Shown piece by piece: positions 14,997-23,552 of a stretch of 64,000 nt of DNA (position 1 is its first letter; each line of letters begins with the position of its first letter). Source of the stretch: Asanoa ferruginea (GTDB lineage Bacteria; Actinomycetota; Actinomycetes; Mycobacteriales; Micromonosporaceae); contig NZ_QUMQ01000001.1 in assembly GCF_003387075.1 (NCBI RefSeq), forward strand, positions 2,480,001 to 2,544,000. Direction: 5' to 3'. Under the pieces are notes generated by a model, which did no database searches, was not told the DNA's origin, and worked only from the letters and a program-made list of their open reading frames with translations. A program made the position numbers and the translations under genes.

Positions 14997-16202
14997 TCAC
15001 CAGCCCCGGCGGCGGCTGAGGACAATCGCGATGCCGACCGCGGAAACGACCATGCCGCCAAGGCCGGAGTAGATCAGTGGTGGGCCGTAGGCGGCCCCAC
15101 CCGATCCGCCCGAACCGCCGGCGGCCGCGCCCGCGCCCGGCGTCGGGTGTGCCGAAGGGCGGTCCGGGAAGAGTTCGTCGAGCCCGCGGGTGTCGGCCGG
15201 TGACGGCGTAGCCGTGCGGCGCTTGTTCTGGTACTTCGGCGTCCGCTCACCCGGCGCGGGGCGCGGCGCGACCCCGTTGCCGGTTGGCGGCGGCGGTGGC
15301 GGTGGCGCGGGAGCGACGGTCGGCTGCACCGGAGCCGCCGGCGGAGCCGGGGTCGGCTCGGTGGGCACAGCGTTGTCCGGTGCTTCTTGCTCGTCGTCGG
15401 GCGCTTCCTGGTCCGGGTCGGGGTCGTCGGGCCAGTCCCCGTCGGGGTCGAAGGGCTCCTCCGCCACCGTTTGCCCGGCGCCGACCCACCCGGCCGTGGG
15501 CTGCCCACCCGGCCGCGGCGGCAGCGGTTGCAGGTATTGCCACAGCGGCCTCGGCACCGCCGCTGGCCCCTGGTTCTCCGTGGCGACCAGGCCCGACTGC
15601 CCGGTCGCGCCGGGTACCCCGGCCACGCTGGCGATTTCGGGAACGACAGCGATCCCAGGCACGCTGGCGGCCCCGGAGTCACCGACGATCCGGGCCGCGC
15701 CGGCCAGCCCTGGCACGCCAGCCAGCCCCGGCACGCCAGCGGCGTCGGGCACGCCAGCGATCCCGGCGACGTCCGCGATTCCGCGCGCGGCAGCGATCCC
15801 GGCCACGCCCGTAATTCGTGGCATGCTCGCGATCCTGCCGACGCCAGCGTCGGGCACGTCGGCAATCGCAAGCATGCCGGCGCTCCTGGCTACGCCGGCG
15901 ATCTGGGCCACGCCAGCGGCCTCGGGCAGCCCGGCCAGCGCGGGCGAGCCGGATCCCCCGGCCACGCCGGCCAGCGCGAGCGTGGCGGATCGCCCGGCCA
16001 CGCCGGCATGCGCGGGCGTGCGGGAACTCCCGGCCAGGCCGGGGGTCGCGTTCGCGCGAGGCAGCGCCGCGGGCTCGGTGAGCGGGGCGCCACGGGTCGC
16101 CAGGGCGACGCCGGGTAGGGCGACGCCGCCGACGACGAGCGCGGCGGCCGCGAGATACACCGGGACACAGCGGATCAGCGGTCGCGCCGGTGGCTTGACC
16201 AT
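14997..16202 (-). CDS. Surface protein with long Ala/Gly/Val/Pro repeat and C-terminal membrane anchor
   Basis: 401 residues, no recognised family. It starts with a signal peptide/helix (PVYLAAAALVVGGVALPGVALA). Residues about 45-205 are irregular short repeats of the type xAGVxGxAGV (for example ADVAGIAGVPDAAGVPGLAG), resembling elastin- or collagen-like low complexity. A Pro/Asp/Glu-rich spacer (DGDWPDDPDPDQEAPDDEQE) and a poly-Pro stretch follow. The C-terminus (LIYSGLGGMVVSAVGIAIVL, then SRRRGW) is a membrane anchor with a positive end, like a sortase-type tail. LPxTG is not present; the nearest possible motif is not clear. The gene is convergent with the PASTA gene, 4 bases apart. A wall-spanning structural role is inferred. 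Confidence 0.75.
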   Translation of the reverse strand: MVKPPARPLIRCVPVYLAAAALVVGGVALPGVALATRGAPLTEPAALPRANATPGLAGSSRTPAHAGVAGRSATLALAGVAGGSGSPALAGLPEAAGVAQIAGVARSAGMLAIADVPDAGVGRIASMPRITGVAGIAAARGIADVAGIAGVPDAAGVPGLAGVPGLAGAARIVGDSGAASVPGIAVVPEIASVAGVPGATGQSGLVATENQGPAAVPRPLWQYLQPLPPRPGGQPTAGWVGAGQTVAEEPFDPDGDWPDDPDPDQEAPDDEQEAPDNAVPTEPTPAPPAAPVQPTVAPAPPPPPPPTGNGVAPRPAPGERTPKYQNKRRTATPSPADTRGLDELFPDRPSAHPTPGAGAAAGGSGGSGGAAYGPPLIYSGLGGMVVSAVGIAIVLSRRRGW

Positions 16203-16309
16203 GGGTGACCCCCAGGAATAGGGGTCCTGGTCACGCCGTGGAGGAACATTTCGGTGGGTATGTCGAGTCTAGAGCCGGGAGGGCCGCGACATGCGTGGAA
16301 CGCGGTCGG

Positions 16310-16594
16310 TTAGCCCGCGCGAGCCGCGACCGGCATCGCCGGGGCGCCCAGGCGGCGGGGTGCTGCCCTTAGGTCGTTTGGCGAGCGGAGCTGCCTTAAG
16401 CCGTTGACCTGCACGAAGATCGAGCGTCGCTCTACCGCGTCGCCGGCCGCGTTGAGCTCGTATCCGTCGAGCCAGACCCAGCCGTCGTAGGTGGGCCAGT
16501 CGTGAACGCGGATTACGCGGAAGAGAAGAGGGTCGATGAACTGGACGCTCGCCGCGCGAGTCACGTGCAGCACGTCACCGGAGCGAGGAAGCAC
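16310..16594 (-). CDS. Small conserved actinobacterial protein, function unknown
   Basis: 94 residues. The core DVLHVTRAASVQFIDP...LFRVIRVHDWPTYDGWVWLDGYEL has the composition and spacing of a folded, conserved small domain rather than a chance reading frame. The motif WPTYDGWVWLDGYELNAAGD is especially strong. The start is GTG 16594, with AGGAG five bases upstream; an in-frame TTG at 16630 lacks a ribosome site. I do not know a function. It precedes and is divergent from an XRE-type regulator, with about 340 bases between them. Confidence 0.75.
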   Translation of the reverse strand: MLPRSGDVLHVTRAASVQFIDPLLFRVIRVHDWPTYDGWVWLDGYELNAAGDAVERRSIFVQVNGLRQLRSPNDLRAAPRRLGAPAMPVAARAG

Positions 16595-16932
16595 ATCTAC
16601 TCCTGTTCCGAAGCCGAATGATCGGGACAACTCAGAAAAGGACCGTCGGGGAGAACTGATCTTTCAGAAACGCTGAGTAACCCGTGGCATACGTAGAGAG
16701 TGCACCAACAACATGATCAATGCAAGTTGCACTTTGGTAGTGCTTTCGTGGCCTCTTGTGGCCGCTATGGTCCTTGATGTCCGACCGATTAGGACGTCAG
16801 ACTGAAGCCGCATCAACTCAAGCGACCGTAGCAATACGCGAAGCTCGCCGCATTAGTCCGATTTGGCCCTGTTCTCTGCGGCGGGTGCGGACGCTAAACG
16901 ACGTCTTTCCGCACCTGTCCGGAGGTGACCCG
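16595..16932. promoter_or_regulatory. Intergenic regulatory region with TGCAA-G-TTGCA palindrome
   Basis: About 340 bases without a credible gene, more AT-rich than the flanks. It contains the 11-bp palindrome TGCAAGTTGCA (16721-16731), followed by another half-site-like GTGCTTT. This is the likely control region for the downstream XRE/DUF397 pair and possibly the divergent small gene. No clear -10 is assigned. Confidence 0.5.
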
Positions 16933-17814
16933 GTGACCGAACGCCGGAGCCCGACCATCCGTCGCCGGCGACTCGGCGCTGAGTTGCGCCGCCGTCGCGA
17001 GGCTGCCGGTGTCACCATCGACGGCGTCGCTGAGCGGCTGGAATGCTCCGCGTCGAAGATCTCACGGATCGAGACCGGCCACACCTCCGCGACGCCGCGC
17101 GACGTGCGCGACATGCTCGCCATCTATGGGATCACCGGCCCCGAGTGCGAAGAGCTCGTCCAGATCTCCCGCGAAGCCCGCCAAAAGGGTTGGTGGCACC
17201 CATATGGTGCGGTGCTCGCCGGCGCCTATGTAGGACTGGAAGCGGCAGCGCATTCCATCCGCGCGTACGAGCAGCAAGCCGTTCCTGGGCTCCTGCAGAC
17301 GGAGGACTATGCGAAGGCGATGATCCGCGCGGCCCGGCCAGACTTCACGGCCGAGGATGTAGACCGTCGGGTGAGTGTCCGACGGGCTCGTCAGTCGTTA
17401 TTAAAAGAGGACGACCCGATCGACCTCTGGTTCGTCCTGGATGAGGCTGTGGTGAGCCGGCCTGTTGGCGGTGACGTCGTCATGCGGGCCCAACTCGAAA
17501 GGCTTGTTAAAGCGGCGGATCTCCCCAACGTAACCCTGCAGATACTGCCCTTCGAGGCCGGCGCACACGCCGGCATGGACGGCACCTTCGCCATTCTGGA
17601 GTTCCCGGAGCCGAGTGACCCCGAAGTGGTCTACGCGGAGAACGCCACCGGGGGCCTCTTCATCGAGAAGAGCGACGAGTTGCGGAAGTACGTCTTCATC
17701 TTCGACCACATCCGTGCGGCCGCGCTCCGCCCCGAGGAGTCGGTTGCCTACATTGCCAAGCTAGCTAAGGAGCCACTGTGGAAGGCGAGACCAAGGGGTT
17801 TCATGTCGATCTGA
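16933..17814 (+). CDS. XRE-family regulator with DUF5753 domain
   Basis: 293 residues. The N-terminal helix-turn-helix (GVTIDGVAERLECSASKISR, about 30-49) is followed by the DUF5753 ligand/effector domain. Typical DUF5753 blocks are KGWWHPYGAV, YEQQAVPGLLQTEDYA, VRRARQSLL, LWFVLDEAVV, LPFEAGAHAGMDGTFAILEF and VVYAEN. This is the classic actinomycete partner of a DUF397 protein (WhiJ/BldB-type systems that influence development and antibiotic production). GTG 16933 is chosen for its perfect GGAGGTGA ribosome site. The next gene starts inside this one (37-base overlap), so the two products are translationally coupled. Confidence 0.93.
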   Translation: MTERRSPTIRRRRLGAELRRRREAAGVTIDGVAERLECSASKISRIETGHTSATPRDVRDMLAIYGITGPECEELVQISREARQKGWWHPYGAVLAGAYVGLEAAAHSIRAYEQQAVPGLLQTEDYAKAMIRAARPDFTAEDVDRRVSVRRARQSLLKEDDPIDLWFVLDEAVVSRPVGGDVVMRAQLERLVKAADLPNVTLQILPFEAGAHAGMDGTFAILEFPEPSDPEVVYAENATGGLFIEKSDELRKYVFIFDHIRAAALRPEESVAYIAKLAKEPLWKARPRGFMSI

Positions 17815-18002
17815 CCGGCGCGGTCTGGCAGAAGAGCACGCGTAGCGGGCCCAACTGCGACAACTGCGTCGAGGTCGCCTTCGTTCCGGACGCGGTTGCC
17901 GTGCGCGACTCGAAGAACCCCACCGGACCGGCCTTGCTGTTCACCATCGACGAGTGGGACGCGTTCGTCGGCGGCGCCAAGGACGGCGAGTTCGACCTGT
18001 AG
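17778..18002 (+). CDS. DUF397 small protein, partner of the upstream XRE regulator
   Basis: 74 residues with the full DUF397 pattern: VWQKSTRSGPNCDNCVEVAF, then VAVRDSKNPTGPALLF and EWDAFVGGAKDGEFDL. DUF397 proteins act with an adjacent XRE-DUF5753 regulator, apparently as antagonist or co-regulator. AAGGAG lies 5 bases before GTG 17778, inside the end of the regulator gene. A good terminator follows the stop. Confidence 0.93.
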   Translation: MEGETKGFHVDLTGAVWQKSTRSGPNCDNCVEVAFVPDAVAVRDSKNPTGPALLFTIDEWDAFVGGAKDGEFDL

Positions 18003-18016
18003 TAAACCCAGAACCC

Positions 18017-18050
18017 ACCAGGCGTCCTCCAGCCCCGGAGGGCGCCTGGT
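18017..18050 (+). terminator. Terminator of the XRE/DUF397 operon
   Basis: 14-bp stem ACCAGGCGTCCTCC (18017-18030) with GGAGGGCGCCTGGT (18037-18050), one G-T wobble and loop AGCCCC, 14 bases after the DUF397 stop. Confidence 0.75.
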
Positions 18051-18197
18051 TTCTGCTCGAAGGCGATCAGGGCCAGACCAGGAATAGAGCGGGACCAGAA
18101 CTGTCACCGCGCCGGGTCGTTGTACCAGAAGACACGGCAAATGCCAGGTCAACCCGCCGAGCGGGTTAGTCCGAACGAGCAGGCAGGCGACAGACGA

Positions 18198-18602
18198 ATG
18201 ACCATGCCCGACAACCTCGGAAACGGTTCGGCGACGCAGGAGCGCTTCGCTGGGCCCTACCGCAAGACCAGGCGCGAGGCGTCCCTGACCATCGAGGCGC
18301 CGGCTGAGCGCGACCCCGAGCGGGTCGTCCGTCAGGGTATGCCGGCCGATCTCAACAACAACGCGGCGCAGGAGCGGCCCGCGCTCCAGGCGATCGAAGC
18401 GGGCTACCCGACGCCGCAGTGGATCAACGGCGATATCCCGGGCGACGCGCTGATCGCCGACCACCCGCTGCTGCGCGGGCTGCTGCTGGAACTCCCGCCG
18501 AAGGGGAGCATCCCGACGGCGGGTTGGCTGGACCGCTGGTTCGAAGCGGCTCGCTCCATTCTGGAACTGCTATACCTGCAGGACTCCAACCGGCCGCGTT
18601 AG
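18198..18602 (+). CDS. Unrecognised protein near the XRE/DUF397 pair
   Basis: About 134 residues, family not recognised. The C-terminal half (YPTPQWINGDIPGDALIADH, LRGLLLELPPKGSIPTAGWL and WFEAARSILELLYLQ) looks like a compact helical domain. The N-terminus is polar. The start is uncertain: ATG 18198 and ATG 18204 both lack a clear ribosome site, and ATG 18141 would add 19 residues. It lies 196 bases after the DUF397 gene, separated by a terminator, and overlaps the 3' end of a convergent membrane-protein gene by 33 bases. No signal or membrane segment is visible. Confidence 0.6.
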   Translation: MTMPDNLGNGSATQERFAGPYRKTRREASLTIEAPAERDPERVVRQGMPADLNNNAAQERPALQAIEAGYPTPQWINGDIPGDALIADHPLLRGLLLELPPKGSIPTAGWLDRWFEAARSILELLYLQDSNRPR

Positions 18603-19154
18603 GCGCTCGGGCCGGGCGACGGCACCCTCGGCGAGACGGCTGTGGCGCAGCGCGTCGCGTACGCCGATGCCGGTGACCACCAGCCCGGCGGCGGTCAACA
18701 CCACACCAAGCACCGCGGGCACGGTCAGCGCGACCAGGCCGGCGGCGGCCAGCACGGCCGCGACGCCCGCCAGCGCGGTGACCTGGATCGGCAGGGCAAG
18801 TAGGGGATGCGCGGCCGCGGCGCGCAGGCCCGGAGGCGCGGGAGTGTGCGGCGCCGTCGCGAACGCGGCGGCCCCGCGCCGCACCCGGCCGAGCCGGCGG
18901 AGGGAAACAAAACCGACGGCGAGCGCGGGTGCCGCGAACGGCAACACCGCTGGGACCAGGTCGCCGTAGCCCAGCAGACCGGCCAGACCGATCCCGGCCA
19001 GCACCGCGACCAGGCCACCTGTCAGCAGTTGCAGGCGCGTGGCCCGCTTGCGCAGCACGGCCGCGGTGGTGGCGCGCGGCAGCAGGTCGGCGAGGGCGGC
19101 CGCGGCGAGCGCGGCGGCCGCGATGGCGGCGGTCAGTGCCAGTGAGGTCCCCAT
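18570..19154 (-). CDS. Small multi-pass membrane protein, unknown function
   Basis: 194 residues, about five hydrophobic helices very rich in Ala, Leu and Val (for example LALTAAIAAAALAAAALADL, LVAVLAGIGLAGLLGY and LAGVAAVLAAAGLVALTVP). A conserved-looking SLRRLGRVRRGAA basic loop lies in the middle. GAGGAT precedes ATG 19154 by 8 bases. The gene overlaps the end of the opposite-strand gene. Composition and start support a real gene; no family was recognised. Confidence 0.65.
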   Translation of the reverse strand: MGTSLALTAAIAAAALAAAALADLLPRATTAAVLRKRATRLQLLTGGLVAVLAGIGLAGLLGYGDLVPAVLPFAAPALAVGFVSLRRLGRVRRGAAAFATAPHTPAPPGLRAAAAHPLLALPIQVTALAGVAAVLAAAGLVALTVPAVLGVVLTAAGLVVTGIGVRDALRHSRLAEGAVARPERLTRPVGVLQV

Positions 19155-19367
19155 GCATCGATCCTCACCGACGGGCGTGGCGGACACATCCGGGCCGGCC
19201 CCCGGCCCGACCCGCAGAAGTATCCCGTAGGGGCCATCCCGCCGTGATATAGAAAATTCGACATCTGTTTACTTCGCCCCACTGCGCATAACCTCACCAT
19301 CGATCGGTGAACGCCGATATCCCGCCACGAGCGGGAGGCGGTCCGCCGATCGGAGGGGAGGAGGGAG

Positions 19368-21242
19368 ATGAGTCTCCCGCGCAAGTTCGTCCTGGTCGGG
19401 GTCGGTGCCCTGACCGCGTTCGCGTTCGCCGCACCCGCGGCGGCCGCCGAACCGTCCGGAACAGTGCTGAGTGCCGGCGGCGACACCGCCGTGGCCGACA
19501 GCTACATCGTGGTGTTCAAGAACACCACGGTGGCCAAGGCGTCGGTCGACGGCAACGCGTCGACGCTGGCCAGCCGGCACGGCGGCAAGGTGATCCGCAC
19601 CTACCGCAGCGCGTTGCGTGGCTTCGAGTTGCAGGCCACCGCGGCGCAGGCCAAGCGGGTCGCGGCCAACCCGAATGTGGCCTATGTCGAGCAGAACCAC
19701 ACCGTGCACGCGTTCGGCACGCAGACCAACCCGCCGTCGTGGGGCCTGGACCGCATCGATCAGCGCAACCTGCCGCTGAACCAGTCCTACACCTACCCGA
19801 ACACGGCGTCGAACGTGCACGCCTACATCATCGACACCGGCATCCGGACCACTCACCAGCAGTTCGGTGGGCGGGCGGTCAGCGGATTCGACGCGGTCGA
19901 CGGCGGTGCGGCCGACGACTGCAACGGCCACGGCACGCACGTCTCCGGCACGGTCGGCGGCTCGGCGTACGGCGTGGCCAAGGGTGTGCAGTTGGTTGCC
20001 GTCCGGGTGCTCAACTGTCAGGGCAGCGGCACCAACGCACAGGTGGTCGGCGGCATCGACTGGGTCACCGCCAACGCGATCAAGCCCGCCGTGGCCAACA
20101 TGAGCCTCGGCGGCGGCGCCAACACCGCGATCGACAACGCCGTCAACAGCGCCATCAACTCGGGCGTCACGTTCGCGATCGCGGCCGGCAACGGCAACAC
20201 CCTCGGTGTGCGGCAGAACGCCTGCAACTACTCGCCCGCCCGGGTGCCCAACGCGATCACCGTCGGTGCCACCCAGAACAACGACGCGGCTGCCTCGTTC
20301 TCCAACTTCGGCACCTGCGTCGACATCCTGGCCCCCGGCGTGAACATCACCTCGTCCTGGTCGACCAACGACACCGCGACCAACACCATCAGCGGTACGT
20401 CGATGGCGACGCCGCACGTCGCCGGGGCGGCCGCCCTGGTGCTGTCGGCCAACCCGACCTGGAGCAACCAGCAGGTCCGGGACTACCTGGTCAACAACTC
20501 GACACCCAACGTGGTGACCAACCCGGGCACCGGCACCCCCAACCGGCTGCTCTTCGTGGTCAACGACGGCACACCGCCGGCCAACGACTTCGGCGTCTCG
20601 GTCGCACCGACCGCCGGCTCGGTCGCGCCCGGTGGTTCCGCCACCGCCACGGTCTCCACCAGCACCACCTCGGGCTCGGCCCAGTCGGTGTCACTGGCTG
20701 CCAGTGGGCTGCCGTCCGGTGCGACGGCCAGCTTCAGCCCGGCGAGCGTCACCTCCGGCGGCTCGTCGACCCTGACGATCGCCACCTCGGCATCGACCCC
20801 GCCGGGTAACTACCCGGTGAGCGTCAACGGCACGGGCGCGTCGGGCACCCGCTCGGCGACCTACACGCTGACCGTGACCGGCGGCACCGGCGGCAGTTGC
20901 TCCGGCACCAACGGCACCGACGTGAACATCCCGGACGCGGGCGCGGCGGTGGTCAGCACGATCAGCATCAACGGCTGCAACCGCAACGCGTCGACCGCGT
21001 CGACGGCGGCCGTCAACATCGTCCACACCTGGCGCGGTGACCTGGTCGTCGACCTGGTCGCGCCGGACGGCTCGGCCTACCGGTTGAAGAACAGCAGCGG
21101 TAGCGACAGCGCCGACAACGTCAACGCCACCTACACCGTCAACCTCGGCAGCGAGGCGGCCAACGGCACCTGGTCACTGCGGGTGCAGGACGTCGCCCGG
21201 CTGGACACCGGCTACATCAACACCTGGACCCTGACCCTCTGA
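19368..21242 (+). CDS. Secreted subtilisin-like serine protease (S8) with inhibitor propeptide and P-domain
   Basis: 624 residues. A signal peptide (about 1-27, ending AAPAAAA) is followed by an I9 propeptide/inhibitor (YIVVFKNTT to VAYVEQN, about 46-110). The S8 catalytic domain carries Asp156 (IIDTGI), His188 (GHGTHVSG), oxyanion Asn275 (AAGNGN) and Ser345 (GTSMATPHVAG). A Ser/Thr/Pro-rich beta domain follows at about 400-505. The C-terminal proprotein-convertase P-domain contains HTWRGDLVVDLVAPDG and ends NTWTLTL. All catalytic residues are intact, so it should be an active extracellular protease of the aqualysin/proteinase K type. A GGAGGAGGGAG ribosome site precedes ATG 19368. TAACCT near 19289 is a possible -10, giving a leader of about 70 bases. 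It stands alone. Confidence 0.95.
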   Translation: MSLPRKFVLVGVGALTAFAFAAPAAAAEPSGTVLSAGGDTAVADSYIVVFKNTTVAKASVDGNASTLASRHGGKVIRTYRSALRGFELQATAAQAKRVAANPNVAYVEQNHTVHAFGTQTNPPSWGLDRIDQRNLPLNQSYTYPNTASNVHAYIIDTGIRTTHQQFGGRAVSGFDAVDGGAADDCNGHGTHVSGTVGGSAYGVAKGVQLVAVRVLNCQGSGTNAQVVGGIDWVTANAIKPAVANMSLGGGANTAIDNAVNSAINSGVTFAIAAGNGNTLGVRQNACNYSPARVPNAITVGATQNNDAAASFSNFGTCVDILAPGVNITSSWSTNDTATNTISGTSMATPHVAGAAALVLSANPTWSNQQVRDYLVNNSTPNVVTNPGTGTPNRLLFVVNDGTPPANDFGVSVAPTAGSVAPGGSATATVSTSTTSGSAQSVSLAASGLPSGATASFSPASVTSGGSSTLTIATSASTPPGNYPVSVNGTGASGTRSATYTLTVTGGTGGSCSGTNGTDVNIPDAGAAVVSTISINGCNRNASTASTAAVNIVHTWRGDLVVDLVAPDGSAYRLKNSSGSDSADNVNATYTVNLGSEAANGTWSLRVQDVARLDTGYINTWTLTL

Positions 21243-21258
21243 GGCTGAGCGACAGAGG

Positions 21259-22065
21259 TCAGATCGGGAACTCGGTGAGCGGCTCCGTCGCCGGTGGCGG
21301 CGGGGTCGCTTTCCATAGGCCGGTCTTCTGTGCCAGCAACCGGGCCACGTAGGCCGGGTTGAGGATCACGTAGCGGCGCCACAGCCGCCGCGGCTCGAGG
21401 CCGAGCCGCCAGAGCCACTCGAGCCCGCGCTTCTGCATCCACGGCGGCGGCTTGCGGAGCAGGCCGGCGTGATAGTCGAACGCGGCACCGACGGCCAGTT
21501 GCGGCATGTCGAGCAACGGGCGCATGGCGTACGCGAAGATCTCCTGCCGTGGGCAGCCGAGCCCGACCAGCAGCACCCGGGCGCCGGAGGCCCGGATCCG
21601 GTCGGCGATCTCCACGGCCTCGCCGGGCCGGGCGGTGCGAAACTTCGACTGCTCGTAGCCGGCCAGCTTGAGCGCCGGGAACATCTTCTCCAGCGCCGGC
21701 ACCAGGCGGCCGAGCGTCTCGTCGGTGGAGCCGTAGAGGTAGACCGGCAGCCCTTCGGCGGCGCACCGGGCCAGCACCCGCAGCGTCAGCGTCGGCCCGT
21801 AGACCCGGTCGGTGAGGGCGGTGCCGTGCAGCAGGTTGAGGCCCCAGCGCACCGGCTGACCGTCGGGGGTGACCACGTCGAAGGAGTTGAGGCGGGCGTT
21901 GTGTGCCGGGTCGAGCACGCCGGTCATCACGCCGTGCACGGCGAGCGCCGTCAGCGCGAGCGACTGCCGCTCGTGCGCCGCCTCGATCACCTTGGCGGTC
22001 GCCGTCTCGTAGTCGACGGCGTCGACGAGCACACCGAGGACGCTGTGCCGGCCCCGGTCGATCAC
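21259..22065 (-). CDS. WecG/TagA/CpsF family glycosyltransferase
   Basis: 268 residues of the WecG/TagA family, which transfers an N-acetylhexosaminuronic acid or ManNAc-type sugar to a polyprenyl-linked acceptor. Family marks are [17 protein letters not shown] (catalytic-base Asp in TPDG), [30 protein letters not shown] and [23 protein letters not shown] 22065 is chosen because it overlaps the upstream epimerase stop (GTGA), giving coupled translation. It probably acts in a surface polysaccharide or teichoic/teichuronic-like glycan pathway together with the epimerase. The rest of that pathway is not in the window. Confidence 0.92.
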   Translation of the reverse strand: MIDRGRHSVLGVLVDAVDYETATAKVIEAAHERQSLALTALAVHGVMTGVLDPAHNARLNSFDVVTPDGQPVRWGLNLLHGTALTDRVYGPTLTLRVLARCAAEGLPVYLYGSTDETLGRLVPALEKMFPALKLAGYEQSKFRTARPGEAVEIADRIRASGARVLLVGLGCPRQEIFAYAMRPLLDMPQLAVGAAFDYHAGLLRKPPPWMQKRGLEWLWRLGLEPRRLWRRYVILNPAYVARLLAQKTGLWKATPPPPATEPLTEFPI

Positions 22066-23135
22066 GACCCCGGCACCCAGCGGTCGACGTTGGCGGCGTG
22101 GATCTCGCGCAGGATCATCGGCACGTCGTAGGTCTGCTGCCAGTCGGGGTAGTGCTCCTGGAAGCGGGCCATGCTGCTGATCCACCACTGGTGGTCGCCC
22201 ATCCGGGCCTGCTCGACGTAGTTGATCTTCGCCTCGTGCCCGGAGATCTCCTGGGCCAGGGCGAACGCCTCGATGTGTGAGGTGTTGGAGTGCCGGCCGC
22301 CGCCCAGGTTGTAGATCTGCCCGGAGCGGGGAGCGCGGAAGAAGGCCTCGAACGCGGTCAGCACGTCGTGTGAGTGGATCGCGTCGCGGACCATCTTGCC
22401 CTTGTAGCCGTAGAGGTTGTAGGTGCGACCTTCCATCACGCAGCGCATCACGTAGCCGAGGAAGCCGTGCAACTCGGCCGCGGAGTGCGCCGGGCCGGTC
22501 AGCGTGCCGCCCCGGAACGCCGCGGTCTTCATGCCGAAGTAGCGGCCGTATTCCTGGACCATCACGTCGCCGGCGACCTTGCTCACGCCGAAGATCGAGT
22601 GCATCGAGTCGTCGATCGACATGTCCTCGGTCACGCCACCCGCGTAGGGGTGGTCGGGCGCGATTTCATAACGAGTTTCCTGCTCGATCAGCGGCAGGCT
22701 GTTGGGCCGGTCGCCGTAGACCTTGTTGGTCGAGCAGAAGATGAACGGCGCGTCGATCGAGTGCTGGCGAGTGTTCTCCAACACGTTGAGGGTGCCGACG
22801 GCGTTGACGTCGAAGTCGGTGAACGGCTCCTTGGCGGCCCAGTCGTGCGAGGGCTGGCCCGCGGTGTGGATCACCACCGCGATGTCGGAGCCGTATTTCT
22901 TGAAGATCTGCTCGAGCCCGGCCCGGTCGCGGATGTCGGTCTCGTAGTGCGTGTAAGCGGAGCCGAGCTCGCTGCCGAGCTGCTCGACGCTCCACGCCGT
23001 CGACCCGTCGTCGCCATAGAAATAGCGCCGCATGTCGTTGTCGATGCCCACGACGTCGAGGCCGAGGCCGGCGAAGTGCCGGGTGGCCTCCGAGCCGATC
23101 AAGCCTCCGGAACCGGTCACCAACGCGACGGACAC
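22062..23135 (-). CDS. NAD-dependent sugar epimerase (CDP-paratose 2-epimerase-like)
   Basis: 357-residue short-chain dehydrogenase/epimerase. The Rossmann motif is [12 protein letters not shown] near the N-terminus. IIHTAG-type [13 protein letters not shown] and [10 protein letters not shown] follow. The catalytic Tyr-x-x-x-Lys in this subgroup is replaced by a [12 protein letters not shown] region, so the usual Tyr appears as Phe; compare with other CDP-tyvelose epimerase relatives before assigning activity. The [17 protein letters not shown] segment is typical of CDP-paratose 2-epimerases. AGGAG lies 7 bases before GTG 23135. It is coupled to the following glycosyltransferase (4-base overlap), suggesting sugar-nucleotide supply for a surface glycan. 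Confidence 0.88.
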   Translation of the reverse strand: MSVALVTGSGGLIGSEATRHFAGLGLDVVGIDNDMRRYFYGDDGSTAWSVEQLGSELGSAYTHYETDIRDRAGLEQIFKKYGSDIAVVIHTAGQPSHDWAAKEPFTDFDVNAVGTLNVLENTRQHSIDAPFIFCSTNKVYGDRPNSLPLIEQETRYEIAPDHPYAGGVTEDMSIDDSMHSIFGVSKVAGDVMVQEYGRYFGMKTAAFRGGTLTGPAHSAAELHGFLGYVMRCVMEGRTYNLYGYKGKMVRDAIHSHDVLTAFEAFFRAPRSGQIYNLGGGRHSNTSHIEAFALAQEISGHEAKINYVEQARMGDHQWWISSMARFQEHYPDWQQTYDVPMILREIHAANVDRWVPGS

Positions 23136-23215
23136 GCAACTACTCCTGGTGCTGCTCGGCGATAAAAACCACCGGAGCATAACGTAAGGGCTCCGCGAGT
23201 CGCGGAGCCCAACGT

Positions 23216-23301
23216 TGGTGGGGAAGGGGGGAGTTGAACCCCCACGCCCTTTCGGGCACACGGACCTGAACCGTGCGCGTCTGCCATTCCGCCACTTCCC
23301 C
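23216..23301 (-). tRNA. tRNA-Leu (anticodon CAG)
   Basis: Class II tRNA read on the minus strand. The acceptor pair is GGGGAAG/CTTCCCC, the anticodon loop TTCAGGT sits in a CACGG/CCGTG stem (anticodon at 23266-23268), and a long variable arm (TGCCCGAAAGGGCG) precedes the GGTTCAACTCC T-arm. Discriminator A and the CCA tail (23216-23218) are encoded. It reads CUG. Its place beside fhaA matches the mycobacterial arrangement. Confidence 0.97.
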
Positions 23302-23518
23302 AGGAACGGCTGCCGGGACATATTACGCTATCCCTGCCGGTGGCCGTGGGCGGTTACCGCTCGCGGCGCGTGGGAAGATTAGCACGGCGTTGCCCGACAC
23401 TTGGGTGGCGGGCTCGGTCCCTAAGGCGTCACGCGCGGCAGCGCTCCCACGGCGTTCCACGGAGACCGGCAAATGACCGTGGCCGGTCGCGATGCGGACT
23501 GCATGTGCTCCGGCCGGA

Positions 23519-23547
23519 TACCATCATGGCCTCGGAACCCGAGGAGG
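23519..23547 (+). promoter_or_regulatory. Promoter -10 and ribosome site of the fhaA operon
   Basis: TACCAT (23519-23524) fits a -10, giving a start near 23531. AGGAGG (23542-23547) then precedes GTG 23553 by 5 bases. This supports GTG 23553 over the ATG at 23526. Confidence 0.5.
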
Positions 23548-23552
23548 AGCCG

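Noticed and set aside
12602-15061. A single 819-codon minus-strand frame joining the membrane protein to a region opposite the PASTA gene
   Set aside because: Only the part from ATG 13810 has membrane-protein character; the upstream extension is the shadow of the PASTA gene and lies beyond the predicted promoter.
22062-23321. A longer start for the sugar epimerase reaching into the tRNA-Leu
   Set aside because: The extension translates the antisense of the tRNA; GTG 23135 has a good ribosome site and begins right at the Rossmann fold.
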